From the NCBI RefSeq assembly GCF_000381885.1, contig NZ_KB907213.1, positions 286,520 through 345,393 of the forward strand: a stretch of 58,874 bases of DNA, read 5' to 3'. Made by a program: the position numbers and the translations under genes. This DNA comes from Actinomadura atramentaria DSM 43919 (GTDB lineage Bacteria > Actinomycetota > Actinomycetes > Streptosporangiales > Streptosporangiaceae). The notes beneath the pieces are model-generated. The model did not search any database. It was not told where the DNA came from and saw only the letters and a program-made list of their open reading frames with translations. Shown here piece after piece: positions 8,312 to 16,710 of this stretch; the first letter of the stretch is position 1, and every line of letters begins with the position of its first letter.

Positions 8312-9169
8312 TCAGGCCGGACCGTCGGCCAACCGCCTGATGAACGCGACGGACGCCTCGGGAGACAGCGCCGATGCGCGCAGGTGGTTGCTCACCACCG
8401 TATAACGCTCGATGTCGTCGGGTTCCTCCAAGTACTGGCTGCTCGTCAGCGCCTCGATGTAGATGATGTCCGAACTGCCCGCCTCGCTGTACTGCAAGTG
8501 GATGAAGCTGGTGCCCATCGACGCGTGCGCGCCCTGCTCGAACGGGAGAACCTGCAAGGTGACGTTGGGGTAGGCCGCCACGGTGAGGAGATGCCGTAGC
8601 TGCTCGCCCATCACGGCGGGGCCGCCGACGACGCGGCGGAGCACCGCCTCGTCGAGCACGGCCCAGACTTCGAGGGGCTTGCGGCGGGTGAGGACGGCCT
8701 GGCGGGTGCTGCGGACGCTCTGGAGGCGTTCGAGTTCATCGGCCGTCACCGAGGGCCGGTGGGCGCGGATGACGGCGCTCGCGTACTCGTCGGTCTGCAT
8801 GAGGCCGGGGACGAGGTCCTGGCGGTAGATCGTCAGCGCCGTCGCCTCGTCCTCCAGGCCGGCGTAGCCCTCGAACCAGCGTGGGAATGCGTCGGCGTAG
8901 GAGTTCCACCAGCCCCGGTGATGGCTCTGCCTGCGGAGGGTCTGCAGGGCTTCGCGTACTTCCGCGTCGACCTTCCAGTAGTTCAGGAGGCTGTCCAGGT
9001 CGTTCGCCTTGATGCCGCTCTGGCCCGTCTCGATCCGGCTGACCTTGGACTCCGACCAGCCGAGCGCCTTGCCGAGATCGGCGCAGGTGATGCCCGCCTT
9101 CTCCCGTAGTTCGCGGAGGGCGGCCGCGAGGCGGCGCCGTCGGGCCGTGGGGCTGGCGTACCTGGGCAT
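8312..9169 (-). CDS. XRE-family regulator with DUF5753 domain
   Basis: A 285-aa protein with an N-terminal Cro/C1-type HTH (about residues 12-66, ADLGKALGWSESKVSRIETGQ) and a C-terminal DUF5753 domain (YRQDLVPGLMQTDEYA, then QVLPFEQGAHASMG). It is cotranscribed with the DUF397 partner. The upstream region 9170-9282 is AT-rich and probably holds its promoter. This pair lies between the CRISPR array and an integrase and belongs to the island. Confidence 0.88.
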   Translation of the reverse strand: MPRYASPTARRRRLAAALRELREKAGITCADLGKALGWSESKVSRIETGQSGIKANDLDSLLNYWKVDAEVREALQTLRRQSHHRGWWNSYADAFPRWFEGYAGLEDEATALTIYRQDLVPGLMQTDEYASAVIRAHRPSVTADELERLQSVRSTRQAVLTRRKPLEVWAVLDEAVLRRVVGGPAVMGEQLRHLLTVAAYPNVTLQVLPFEQGAHASMGTSFIHLQYSEAGSSDIIYIEALTSSQYLEEPDDIERYTVVSNHLRASALSPEASVAFIRRLADGPA

Positions 9170-9282
9170 GCGCGACCTCCCAAAATGATCTACCTGCTAA
9201 TTCTGCAAGTCTTTGGGAAGTTGCAAGATGTAGTTTAGCGTGCATTATAGTAGTTGAACGCGATGCCACCGTACGAGCACGC

Positions 9283-10308
9283 ATGGTGGCTGAACCGGGA
9301 AGCCGGTGGGAGTTCAACACCAAGAACCGTGCCGAGTGCCCGGATGAAGTCGCGGATGTCCTGCGCTGGGTCGAGCGGAATACCAAGCCCGTCTCAGTCC
9401 TCAACGATCTCGCAGTTGTCCGCGCGATGCTCGACGCTGCCGCGACCCGTATCAACGGAGACCTCGCCGCGCCGTCCTCTGTTCAGCGCAACCGCGCGAT
9501 CCTGCACCACGTCTGCGAGTACGCCGTGGACACTGGCGCACTCGACAACAACCCGGTGAAGACGGCGAAGTGGAAGGCGCGCAAGGGGTCGGTCGAAGTC
9601 GATCGGCGCTCAGTCGTGAACCATGCCCAGGCGCGGCAGCTGCTCGAAGCGATCGGACAGCAGCGACCGAGCGGCAACCGGCTGATCGCGTTCTTCGCCG
9701 TCATCTACTACGCCGGGCTCCGCCCGGAAGAGGCCGTCAACCTCCGCACCGATAACGTGACGCTCCCGCCGTTCGTGTGGGACGACGGCGGCGGGAGGTG
9801 GCAGCCGCCCGCCGATGATTGGGGCGAACTCCGCTTCTGCCTCGCAGCGCCGGAAGTTGGCGCCGAGTGGACTGATGACGGTGCGATCCGGGAGCACCGC
9901 CGACTCAAGGGACGCGGGGAAGGCGAGTGGCGGCGCGTGCCGTGCGCGCCGCCACTGACTCGCATCCTGCGTGCGCACCTGGCCGACGTCGGTCCTGGGC
10001 CGGGCGGACGGTTGTTCTGGGGCGTCCGTGGCGGGGAGTTGGCGAGTACCACCTACCGGCGTGCGTGGGACCGCGCCCGAGAGAAGGCGCTGAGCGCCGC
10101 CGAGTACGCCTCTCCGCTCGCGCGGCGGCCCTACGACCTGCGCCACGCGTGCGTTTCCACCTGGCTCAACGGAGGGGTCCCGGCCGCCCAAGTCGCCGAG
10201 TGGGCGGGACACAGCGTCGAAGTCCTGCTGCGCGTCTACGCGAAGTGCATCGATGGGCAGGACGAGACGGCCCGCCGGCGCATCGAACAGGCGCTGCGGG
10301 ACGGCTGA
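9283..10308 (+). CDS. Tyrosine site-specific integrase, apparently lacking its N-terminal arm-binding region
   Basis: A 341-aa product with the catalytic set R147 (AGLRPEEA), R287-H288 (YDLRHACVSTWL), the WAGHS motif and nucleophile Y319 (RVYAKC). Members of this actinobacterial family usually carry roughly 100 or more additional N-terminal residues; here the frame begins near the SAM-like core-binding region (RWEFNTKNR). The ATG at 9283 has no clear Shine-Dalgarno and no alternative start was found just upstream. It ends 122 bp before a copy of the tRNA-Phe 3' half, the position expected for an element's integrase. I read it as the remnant integrase of an older element in the same tRNA. Confidence 0.8.
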   Translation: MVAEPGSRWEFNTKNRAECPDEVADVLRWVERNTKPVSVLNDLAVVRAMLDAAATRINGDLAAPSSVQRNRAILHHVCEYAVDTGALDNNPVKTAKWKARKGSVEVDRRSVVNHAQARQLLEAIGQQRPSGNRLIAFFAVIYYAGLRPEEAVNLRTDNVTLPPFVWDDGGGRWQPPADDWGELRFCLAAPEVGAEWTDDGAIREHRRLKGRGEGEWRRVPCAPPLTRILRAHLADVGPGPGGRLFWGVRGGELASTTYRRAWDRAREKALSAAEYASPLARRPYDLRHACVSTWLNGGVPAAQVAEWAGHSVEVLLRVYAKCIDGQDETARRRIEQALRDG

Positions 10309-10377
10309 GTTTCCGCACATATTCCGCACGGCCACCCGCAGCCGCCCGGTGACCGCCGGACACAGCCGGACGCATGC

Positions 10378-10418
10378 AAACGGCCCCTGACTGCGAAGTT
10401 GCAGGTCAGGGGCCGTTT
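10378..10418 (+). terminator. Intrinsic terminator after the truncated integrase
   Basis: A perfect 14-bp stem (AAACGGCCCCTGAC at 10378-10391 with GTCAGGGGCCGTTT at 10405-10418), a 13-base loop and a short T run. Confidence 0.85.
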
Positions 10419-10430
10419 TCTGCTGCTTAT

Positions 10431-10477
10431 GGGTGTGGGCAGGGGCGGGGTCGAACCGCCGACCTTTCGCTTTTCAG
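10431..10477. repeat. Left attachment site: copy of the tRNA-Phe 3' half
   Basis: A 47-bp sequence identical to 26200-26246, starting GGGTGTGGGCAGG and ending CGCTTTTCAG. Flanking bases differ on both sides. It corresponds to tRNA-Phe from the anticodon loop to just past the 3' end, so it is the displaced tRNA fragment left by integration of the element to its right. It is also the presumed right end of the older element to its left. Confidence 0.92.
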
Positions 10478-10561
10478 CTATAGCAACATTCCTGCCGCGC
10501 GAGTATCGACCGGGGTTGACCGGCTGTCGGTAGGCGCCCGTGGCTGGGGCTGGTGGCTGCT

Positions 10562-10583
10562 GTTGCTGTCACCGTTGCTGTCA
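10562..10583 (+). repeat. Left arm-type repeats (GTTGCTGTCA x2)
   Basis: Two direct copies at 10562-10571 and 10574-10583 with a 12-bp period. The same doublet, orientation and period occurs at 26132-26153 near the other end of the element. This suggests arm-type integrase or excisionase binding sites. Confidence 0.7.
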
Positions 10584-10609
10584 CCCTCGGGTGCGCTGAC
10601 CCGGAATTT

Positions 10610-10804
10610 TCAACCGCCGGACGTTTCGCTCGTGCTGCCCGGCGCAACTTCGCTGGGCGCGGTCGGGCAACAACGTTGCGGGTTGGCTGCCAGCTCGTAC
10701 AACTCGACCTCGAACGGGTCGGCGTCATACTCGACGAGATATGCCAGCGCATTGCGATCCTGCTCGGCCCGTAGATCGCAGGCGTACCTCCTGTCGCCAG
10801 ACAT
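10610..10804 (-). CDS. Small hypothetical acidic protein
   Basis: A 64-aa frame (MSGDRRYACDLRAEQDRNAL, then AYLVEYDADPFEVELYELAAN). A good Shine-Dalgarno (AGAGGTGAG) precedes the ATG and residue use looks genuine rather than shadow-like. I recognise no domain. It is the first gene inside the left end of the AICE and faces the attachment site. Confidence 0.5.
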   Translation of the reverse strand: MSGDRRYACDLRAEQDRNALAYLVEYDADPFEVELYELAANPQRCCPTAPSEVAPGSTSETSGG

Positions 10805-11684
10805 GGCCGCTCACCTCTGCTTCGTCCATGCTTCGAAGGTACCCCTGTGCGCCCATGGCGAGACCGATCATTCCGAGGACAAGCCGACTCGGAGCGCAGC
10901 GAAGCGAGCACTGGAAGCGGCGCGTCAGCAACTTAACCTCAACCCGAACGATGCTCCTCGTTCGCAACAACCATCGCCGCGACGATGTCGCCATCTGATC
11001 CGTAGCAAGATCAGCCCCGTCCACGACCGTCCACATCCGTGCTCTGACCAGCCCCAGAGCCTTCGAGGTGTCCACCGCCGTCCACGCTGATCCACCCCCG
11101 TTGTTAGCACCGCCGTTAGCAGGATCCCCGCCCACGGGCGCCCTCTGGCAGAGGGCAAAGGGATCCGGAGCGCAGGGCCGTCCACGGCCCGAGCACCGGA
11201 AGCCCTGCGGCAGCGATCGCCCCCGGCCCCCGCCAGACCGCAACTACGTGCGGCGATCGTTTCGAACCCCAACCCCCGCGCTCGCTTGGTTGGGTACTGC
11301 CCTGCTTGGGCGCCCAAGCGGGAAGCCCTGGCATCGGCGCCAGCTCAACCCGCGAACCCAACTGCGATAGAACGCCGTGGTTCGCCCGCTGTCGTCTGGC
11401 CCCTCTCCGGCCCCCACACGGGCACCTGTACCTGCTCACTGCCGCCGACATCCTCGGCTACATGAAAAATCCGACACGCGCAGGAAGCCAGCACGACCGC
11501 ACACGCGGGCCATAGGCGTCCCACTCCATCGACTGACCTGATCGCGGTCACTCCCTACCGCTGTTGCGCCGACTCGGTACCCGCACCACGTCGTGGCCGA
11601 CGGTCGGCAATTCCCTGACGTATCACCCCGGCACGGCGACCGCCGGACGAGCACCCCCCGAACCCGAGACAGGGACTCTCATCT
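10805..11684. other. No confident gene; left AICE intergenic region
   Basis: Short open frames on both strands have shadow-like composition and no good start sites. A short GTTAGCA repeat pair occurs around 11103-11121. I see no RNA gene. It may include promoter DNA for the gene at 11685. Confidence 0.4.
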
Positions 11685-12302
11685 ATGTCCATTCCACAGC
11701 AGCCCACCTACTCCGGGAACCGAACCCGGTGGGGCGTGGTCCCCTACATCACAGCCTGGTCCTCCGAGGAACCAAAGCCGTACGCCCTCGTGATTCGCAA
11801 CGGACGGCTCGGATACGCAGATGAGACCCGGTACGACCGAGACAGCGCTGGCGTGCTGCTGGCACGGATCGGGATCAGCCCGGGGGTCGGCCGCCCGAAG
11901 TTCAAGAACGTCCACCACCTGCGGCAGCGCCGCGCCATGCGCAAGCTCCTGTGCCAGGTGTGCAGAACGCCGTGCGGACCGGACGCCGTGTGGATGCTAT
12001 CGGCCCAGGAGTACCAGAACGCCGAAGGACCGTGGCCGGCGCCCGTCCTCACCGCCCACCCACCACTGTGCCCCGGATGCGCCGCACACTCGGCGCGGCT
12101 CTGCCCCCACCTACGGGACGGACATGTCCTGCTGCGCGCCTTGCGATTCAAGCTCGCCGCCGTCTCCGGAATGCTCTACGAACCCGGCCCCGGCGGCCTC
12201 AAGGCCGCCGAACCCGCAACCGTCGAATACGGCAACCCGTGGACCCGCTGGATGCGCGCCACCCAGGTACACATGCGGCTGGAGGAATACACCGTTCTCT
12301 AG
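11685..12302 (+). CDS. Conserved hypothetical zinc-motif protein of the AICE
   Basis: A 205-aa protein opening MSIPQQPTYSGNRTRWGV. Cysteine pairs CQVCRTPC (about residues 90-97) and CPGC further on, followed by histidines, suggest a zinc-binding centre. The C-terminal part (WMRATQVHMRLEEYTVL) is helical. The composition is unlike the neighbouring shadows and I take it as real. Similar proteins are common in actinomycete elements, but the function is unknown to me. Confidence 0.7.
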   Translation: MSIPQQPTYSGNRTRWGVVPYITAWSSEEPKPYALVIRNGRLGYADETRYDRDSAGVLLARIGISPGVGRPKFKNVHHLRQRRAMRKLLCQVCRTPCGPDAVWMLSAQEYQNAEGPWPAPVLTAHPPLCPGCAAHSARLCPHLRDGHVLLRALRFKLAAVSGMLYEPGPGGLKAAEPATVEYGNPWTRWMRATQVHMRLEEYTVL

Positions 12303-12753
12303 CCCAGCCCCGCATCCTGATCATAGAAGCCCGAGTGCCTAGCACCGGATCCTTGATCTGGGGCTTCAATGTTGCGAAGCGGGTGACGGACATCGAATCC
12401 GCGTTATCAGCCTGGGTATAGCATCGATCTTTCCGGCTGGCACGCCTGACCTGGCGTAGCTCCGTACCGCAAGTGACCGTGATCGCCACTGATTATCCTG
12501 GTTAATGGCCCGCTAATGGCCCGGCATCGTAGCCGCTGGCCTGCGCCGACCATTTGCCGATGCCGCCCTGAGCCACGCCTTGGGCTCGTTGCTGGGGCCT
12601 GGCCGAGGAGAAGGGTCTGCTGACGTTGTCCTCGCCGCTCGCCTCACACGTGGTGGACCATGCTTGGACAGCCAGTTGGTCTCTGACCACTAAACCTGAT
12701 GCGGCCAGCGTTGGAAAGAGCAATGATGGGCTATCACCATCGAAACGCGGGGG
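12303..12753. other. Intergenic, no gene seen
   Basis: Open frames here are short or antisense shadows. A small tandem duplication TAATGGCCCG occurs twice near 12504-12526. No tRNA or clear hairpin was found. Confidence 0.4.
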
Positions 12754-13752
12754 ATGACCGTGAGCACACCCAACCAGCTGACGCAACACACCACTGAGCG
12801 CTTGGCGTTCGCTCGTCTCCTCCACCTCGAAGCCGTGGATCAGTCCCACCGCCCGGCACCCTTCGACAAGTTCAGCATCCTGTTGTTCCACGACGCGGTC
12901 GAGCACTTCCTGATCCTGGCCTGCGAGCACGTTGGCGCTGTCCAGCCCCGGGAGTTCATGAAGTACTGGACCGAGATGACCAAGGTCGGGACTCCCTTGG
13001 CTGGTCAGATCGGCATGGATCGACTCAACCGCTGCCGACGAGACTTCAAACACGCTGGCGCACCACCCAGTCAGGAGGATATCGAGCTAGCAAGATCCGA
13101 CACCGCATCGTTTTTCGAGGAGAACACTCCCCGAGTTTTCGGACTGGACTACGCGGCCATCGACATGGTCGATCTAATTCCCCAGGCTGAAGCCCGGCAG
13201 CTCGTACAAAAATCACGGGAAGCACAGGAGAAGGGCGACCGCCTAGAGGCAATGGCTCTTCTCCGAGAAGCGTTCGATGCGGTTTTCCTGGGCCGCAGCG
13301 ACAGAGACGACTGGGGGTCAGGGCCATTTAGCATCGGCCCGACCCTCCGACGCGTTCCGGGCACTAGAAAATTTCAATCGGTGCTTGTCAACGACGGTCT
13401 TAGATCTGCTGGAGAAGTGGCAGAATACCTAGAGGCGATCGCCAAGATTGTCGAGCCTTCTCAGACCGCCTTGCGCGTCTTGGTATTGGGCTTGAATTAC
13501 CAAGAGTACGTGCGATTCGTACAACTTTCACCGCGGGTAAGCTATACCATGGACATGAGCCGTCACGTAGACGCCCCTCCCGGCTATGCGCCAACGGCCG
13601 ACCATTTCACGTTCTGCCTTCAATTCGTGATCAGGGCCGCGCTCAAAAGCTCGGAAACGGAGGCAGCAGCGACGGCCCCGTGGTCATCGAGAAAGCAAGA
13701 GCGGCGGCCATCCATTGCGGCGCACTTCCACAAGCTTAGTTCAGAGCCGTAG
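12754..13752 (+). CDS. Hypothetical protein with HEPN-like RxxxxH motif
   Basis: A 332-aa predicted mostly helical protein. The N-terminal part (FDKFSILLFHDAVEHFLIL) followed by RRDFKHAG, which contains R-x4-H, resembles HEPN-type domains, many of which are RNases in defence or toxin systems. The middle (EAMALLREAFDAVFL) is also helical. The C-terminal part has no recognisable motif. It stands alone on the plus strand between AICE genes, with lower GC than the backbone. The HEPN assignment rests on a short motif, so a structural scaffold or sensor role is equally possible. Confidence 0.65.
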   Translation: MTVSTPNQLTQHTTERLAFARLLHLEAVDQSHRPAPFDKFSILLFHDAVEHFLILACEHVGAVQPREFMKYWTEMTKVGTPLAGQIGMDRLNRCRRDFKHAGAPPSQEDIELARSDTASFFEENTPRVFGLDYAAIDMVDLIPQAEARQLVQKSREAQEKGDRLEAMALLREAFDAVFLGRSDRDDWGSGPFSIGPTLRRVPGTRKFQSVLVNDGLRSAGEVAEYLEAIAKIVEPSQTALRVLVLGLNYQEYVRFVQLSPRVSYTMDMSRHVDAPPGYAPTADHFTFCLQFVIRAALKSSETEAAATAPWSSRKQERRPSIAAHFHKLSSEP

Positions 13753-14015
13753 GCAACCGCGAGTACGCTTCGATGAGCAATGACGCGCTAATGGCGCGGC
13801 CGCCACGTGCTTTACCCGCGCTCATCCGCATTCTCAGAGACAGACATGCTGCACGGATGCACTTCGCTACGGGGTACTCATTCGCGCGTGCATGCCTTCC
13901 GGTTCGCCGGGAGCCGGGGTACGAAGGCCCCGCTTCGCGCCCGCTTATCCTGGGTGCTTGAAGCACTTAGCCGACGGCCTAGCAGCCAAAGGCGTGGAAA
14001 TGCCCATTCCGGAAA

Positions 14016-15044
14016 TCAAAAGTATTTTCGAAGTTCCTGATGATCAGGTAGATATTTAAAGCCAGCACAGGGATACATGCACTCATGGCAGAGGAGATGT
14101 GCAGCAGGGTCAGGAAGGAAGCCAAAGAAGTCGATCAACTCTTCATTGTCAATGCCCCGACTACTTACGCGTGCCAAAGGATCGCGCGGTCGCGCGACTA
14201 GCGAGACTTCCTGAATTTCTATACCAGTATTAATCTCGCAGGCTACAAGCCTGATGGCCGATCCGATGATATGGCTACATTCTGCCTTGCTGCATACATT
14301 ACAGTGGCCTTCGAATCGATTGACTGTCGACATGTATTCTTCGCCGACTTCGTGATCGCAGTCACCCGGATCAATACCACAAACGTTGCATAGATGGCGG
14401 ACAAGCATGCCGGGACTGAAGCCGAACCTCAAATGTGAAATGGATACTTGGCATTCACTTTTCCAGTCCCCCTTGTCGTGCTTCAGCCTACATCCGAAGA
14501 TGCCGCCGACAAGTTCGCCTGTCCGGTGCACCAGATCATGCGCTTCGGTAATGGCGTCATCCAAAATGAAAATGTGAGTCTTCACATCGCAATCAAGAAG
14601 AATCTCTGAACTAGGCGGAATATCAAAAATTAGGTCGTCCAGCCAATTGTAGGCGGCTACCGCATGTTTCAGCGATTCGCGAGCATTCTGCTCGGCCTGT
14701 CGCCAAGTTGACGCATTGGCTTTCGTTCGAATGCCTGCAGCTTTGAGTCTATAATGCCAGGAGAACCACTGTTCAACCCGCTGCTTGCCATAGGATCTTC
14801 CATGCCCTCTGGGAATCTTATTTACCCCCGGCGGTGTTTGAGGCAGCTGTGCTATAACGCCGGGAAAAAGGCGATCTAGCTCACCCAGCGCCCTCCCATA
14901 AGCTCGCTTGGCTTTTTCAATCGCATTGACTCCTTCGATGCAACATTGCTGCTGACGGGCCGGCCCCTTGGGAGGCGGGATTCGTACGTCCGCACGTAGG
15001 ATCAAACTACTGATTTTGCTCGACGCCGGTGCCCTGTCACTCAT
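14016..15044 (-). CDS. Uncharacterised multi-zinc-knuckle protein, second gene of a low-GC cargo operon
   Basis: A 342-aa protein. The N-terminal half is helical and basic. The C-terminal half carries Cys/His clusters: CNVCGIDPGDCDHEVG, then CNVCSKAECSH, and CHECMYPC near the end, suggesting two or three zinc sites. Between them EVSLVARPRDPLARV resembles a short strand-turn motif also seen in phage protease-like proteins; this is only a resemblance. The ATG start overlaps the stop of the upstream gene by 8 bp, so the two are coupled. Base composition is near 47% GC in the line 14221-14280, far below the genome, which indicates recent transfer. No known family is assigned. A sensor or effector of a defence system is a hypothesis. 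Confidence 0.8.
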   Translation of the reverse strand: MSDRAPASSKISSLILRADVRIPPPKGPARQQQCCIEGVNAIEKAKRAYGRALGELDRLFPGVIAQLPQTPPGVNKIPRGHGRSYGKQRVEQWFSWHYRLKAAGIRTKANASTWRQAEQNARESLKHAVAAYNWLDDLIFDIPPSSEILLDCDVKTHIFILDDAITEAHDLVHRTGELVGGIFGCRLKHDKGDWKSECQVSISHLRFGFSPGMLVRHLCNVCGIDPGDCDHEVGEEYMSTVNRFEGHCNVCSKAECSHIIGSAIRLVACEINTGIEIQEVSLVARPRDPLARVSSRGIDNEELIDFFGFLPDPAAHLLCHECMYPCAGFKYLPDHQELRKYF

Positions 15045-15600
15045 CCGAACCAGCCTCTAGCTCGCGCTCAGGCGCGCGGCCCTGTATCTTTTTCAGAACT
15101 TCTTGAATGGAGTCTGCGACAGCTTGAGCCTCCCCTTCGAAGGACAGGTTCGAATACGCGATATCGCCATCCTGCGACTTTTGGGCTTGTTGAATTGTGA
15201 CTTTTAGGGGAACTTCACTTTCGTCGCCATCGTAGTGCCCTTTTCGTACGGCACTACGCGCCCTGGCAAGGATATATTTCCCTAGGCCGGCAACCAGCTC
15301 GGTGGAAACGCCGCCAACGATGGCGATGCATATATTTGCAACCCAGTCCGCAGAGTATTCGTGGAGATAGGAACGATCTTCGCCGTCATACAGATATCGG
15401 GCGTTTAGTCCCGCTTTTTTGGCGAGCTTCCTTGCTTCAGTGTCGCTAGGTAGATAGTAGACTTTGCCATTGCGCACTTCAGTCGGCAGGATGACTACCG
15501 TAATATCACTTAGATCGTCTATCATCTCGCGCAGGCGATCCTGGACACTCTGGGGTAGTTCAGCGCCGATCGAACGCTTCGCCATCTCGGTTTCGCTCAT
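15037..15600 (-). CDS. Uncharacterised membrane-associated protein, first gene of the cargo operon
   Basis: A 187-aa product. The ATG at 15600 is preceded by AGGGGA and gives MSETEMAKRSIGAELPQSVQ; a longer in-frame extension to 15783 looks like shadow sequence. The N-terminal domain (ITVVILPTEVRNGKVYYLPS) is alpha/beta-like. A hydrophobic stretch around residues 87-105 (WVANICIAIVGGVSTELVAG) could be a membrane segment. The C-terminal portion is acidic. Paired by overlap with the zinc-knuckle gene, low in GC and placed in AICE cargo, it is a candidate partner in a two-component defence or maintenance module. The function is unknown. Confidence 0.78.
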   Translation of the reverse strand: MSETEMAKRSIGAELPQSVQDRLREMIDDLSDITVVILPTEVRNGKVYYLPSDTEARKLAKKAGLNARYLYDGEDRSYLHEYSADWVANICIAIVGGVSTELVAGLGKYILARARSAVRKGHYDGDESEVPLKVTIQQAQKSQDGDIAYSNLSFEGEAQAVADSIQEVLKKIQGRAPERELEAGSDE

Positions 15601-15832
15601 GGATTCCCCTAGTGTCGCTGACCAAAGGCTCAAGTCAGTAAGTCTAGGATATTTCGTCACCGTCGGGGCTCGATTGCCGTAGCGGCCCGGGACCGGCCCG
15701 GAGAGGCCGCAGCCCGGGGCGCTGGCGGCCGCGAAGCGGGCGCCCTTGAACTGGTAGAGAAAGTTCTCATCCGGGCGGGTCACGAGTGGTGTGCTGGTGT
15801 TGTGGCTGGTCGGGGCGGCGGCCTGGTTGGTG

Positions 15833-16459
15833 TCAGTTGTCGTTGTCGGGTGTGGTGGTGGGTTCTGGGGTGGGTCGGTGACGGGTTGCGCGCCAGAGGT
15901 TGGTGGGGGTTTCGCCTTCGTGCCATAGGCGGTAGAACTCTCGGCGTGCTCGCCACAGCCTGCCGGCGAAGGCTCCTCTTGTCAGGCCGAGTGCTGCGGC
16001 GGCGGTTGTGGGGTTGGTGTCGTGGATGGCGAGGGTTTCGAGGATCTGGCGGGCGTCGGGGTGCAGGGTTGCGAGGATCTGGTGTAGCGCGGTGGTGTCG
16101 ATGACGGTGTCTTCGGGTGAGCTGGTGCCGGCGGTGAAGGTGTGCCAGTAGCGGACGTGGTTGCGCATGACGCGAGGGCGGTCGGTGCGTGTGAGGTTGA
16201 GGCCGTACATGCGGCCGGCCTCGCGGATGTGGACCATGATCGCGTAGCGGCCGATGTCGAGAAGGCGCGTGTCGGGCTCGGGCGGGGCGTCGCTGCCGTA
16301 GAGGGCTTCGAGCATTGCTGAGCGGGCGATGGCTACGGCCTCGTCCACCTGGATGTGCCGGAAGCGCGAGTGAAGCGCCGCGACGCGGGCGAACCGGTCG
16401 ATCTGCGTCAGGCGGTAGCCGTGGGGAAGCTCGATGTCCGCTGGATCTGCTTTGGTCAT
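15833..16459 (-). CDS. RNA polymerase sigma factor-like protein
   Basis: A 208-aa protein with a C-terminal region-4-like HTH (DARQILETLAIHDTNPTTAA, then ALGLTRGAFAGRLWRAR). The N-terminal part (GYRLTQIDRFARVAALHSRF) corresponds to a degenerate region 2. The tail is proline and threonine rich. It may direct transcription of element genes or be a sigma-derived DNA-binding protein. It stands opposite to the AICE backbone genes. Confidence 0.65.
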   Translation of the reverse strand: MTKADPADIELPHGYRLTQIDRFARVAALHSRFRHIQVDEAVAIARSAMLEALYGSDAPPEPDTRLLDIGRYAIMVHIREAGRMYGLNLTRTDRPRVMRNHVRYWHTFTAGTSSPEDTVIDTTALHQILATLHPDARQILETLAIHDTNPTTAAAALGLTRGAFAGRLWRARREFYRLWHEGETPTNLWRATRHRPTPEPTTTPDNDN

Positions 16460-16566
16460 ACTGCGTCTGTCCTGGGGGATTTCGGTGTTCCGCTGCGTTT
16501 GGCGAAAGTTCGGACCGCGCAGTCCGAGCGGCGCGGTGTGAGAGTTTCTGCGTCCGCCGCTCGGCC

Positions 16567-16584
16567 CGTCTAGGGGGCTATACG
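16567..16584 (+). promoter_or_regulatory. Operator, TCTAGGGGGCTATA type (site 1)
   Basis: CGTCTAGGGGGCTATACG lies about 125 bp upstream of the XRE start. It is the exact reverse complement of 17571-17588, and nearby bases (GCAGCGTAGG) are also mirrored. It shares the TCTAG half-site with four further sites in the element's regulatory block. Confidence 0.6.
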
Positions 16585-16710
16585 GCCTGGGATGGTGCAG
16601 CGTAGGGCAAGCGGGCGCATTGATTCAACCCGTTCGTGAATAAACGGGCGTACTTGCTGGTCGGCGCTTGTCCAGTGGGGGTCGCGAGCGGGGTGGTAGA
16701 ACGCTCGGTT

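Noticed and set aside
13958..14059. 33-codon plus-strand frame ending EIKSIFEVPDDQVDI
   Set aside because: Looks protein-like but is short, lacks a good start and overlaps the 3' end of the opposing cargo gene; at most a gene remnant.
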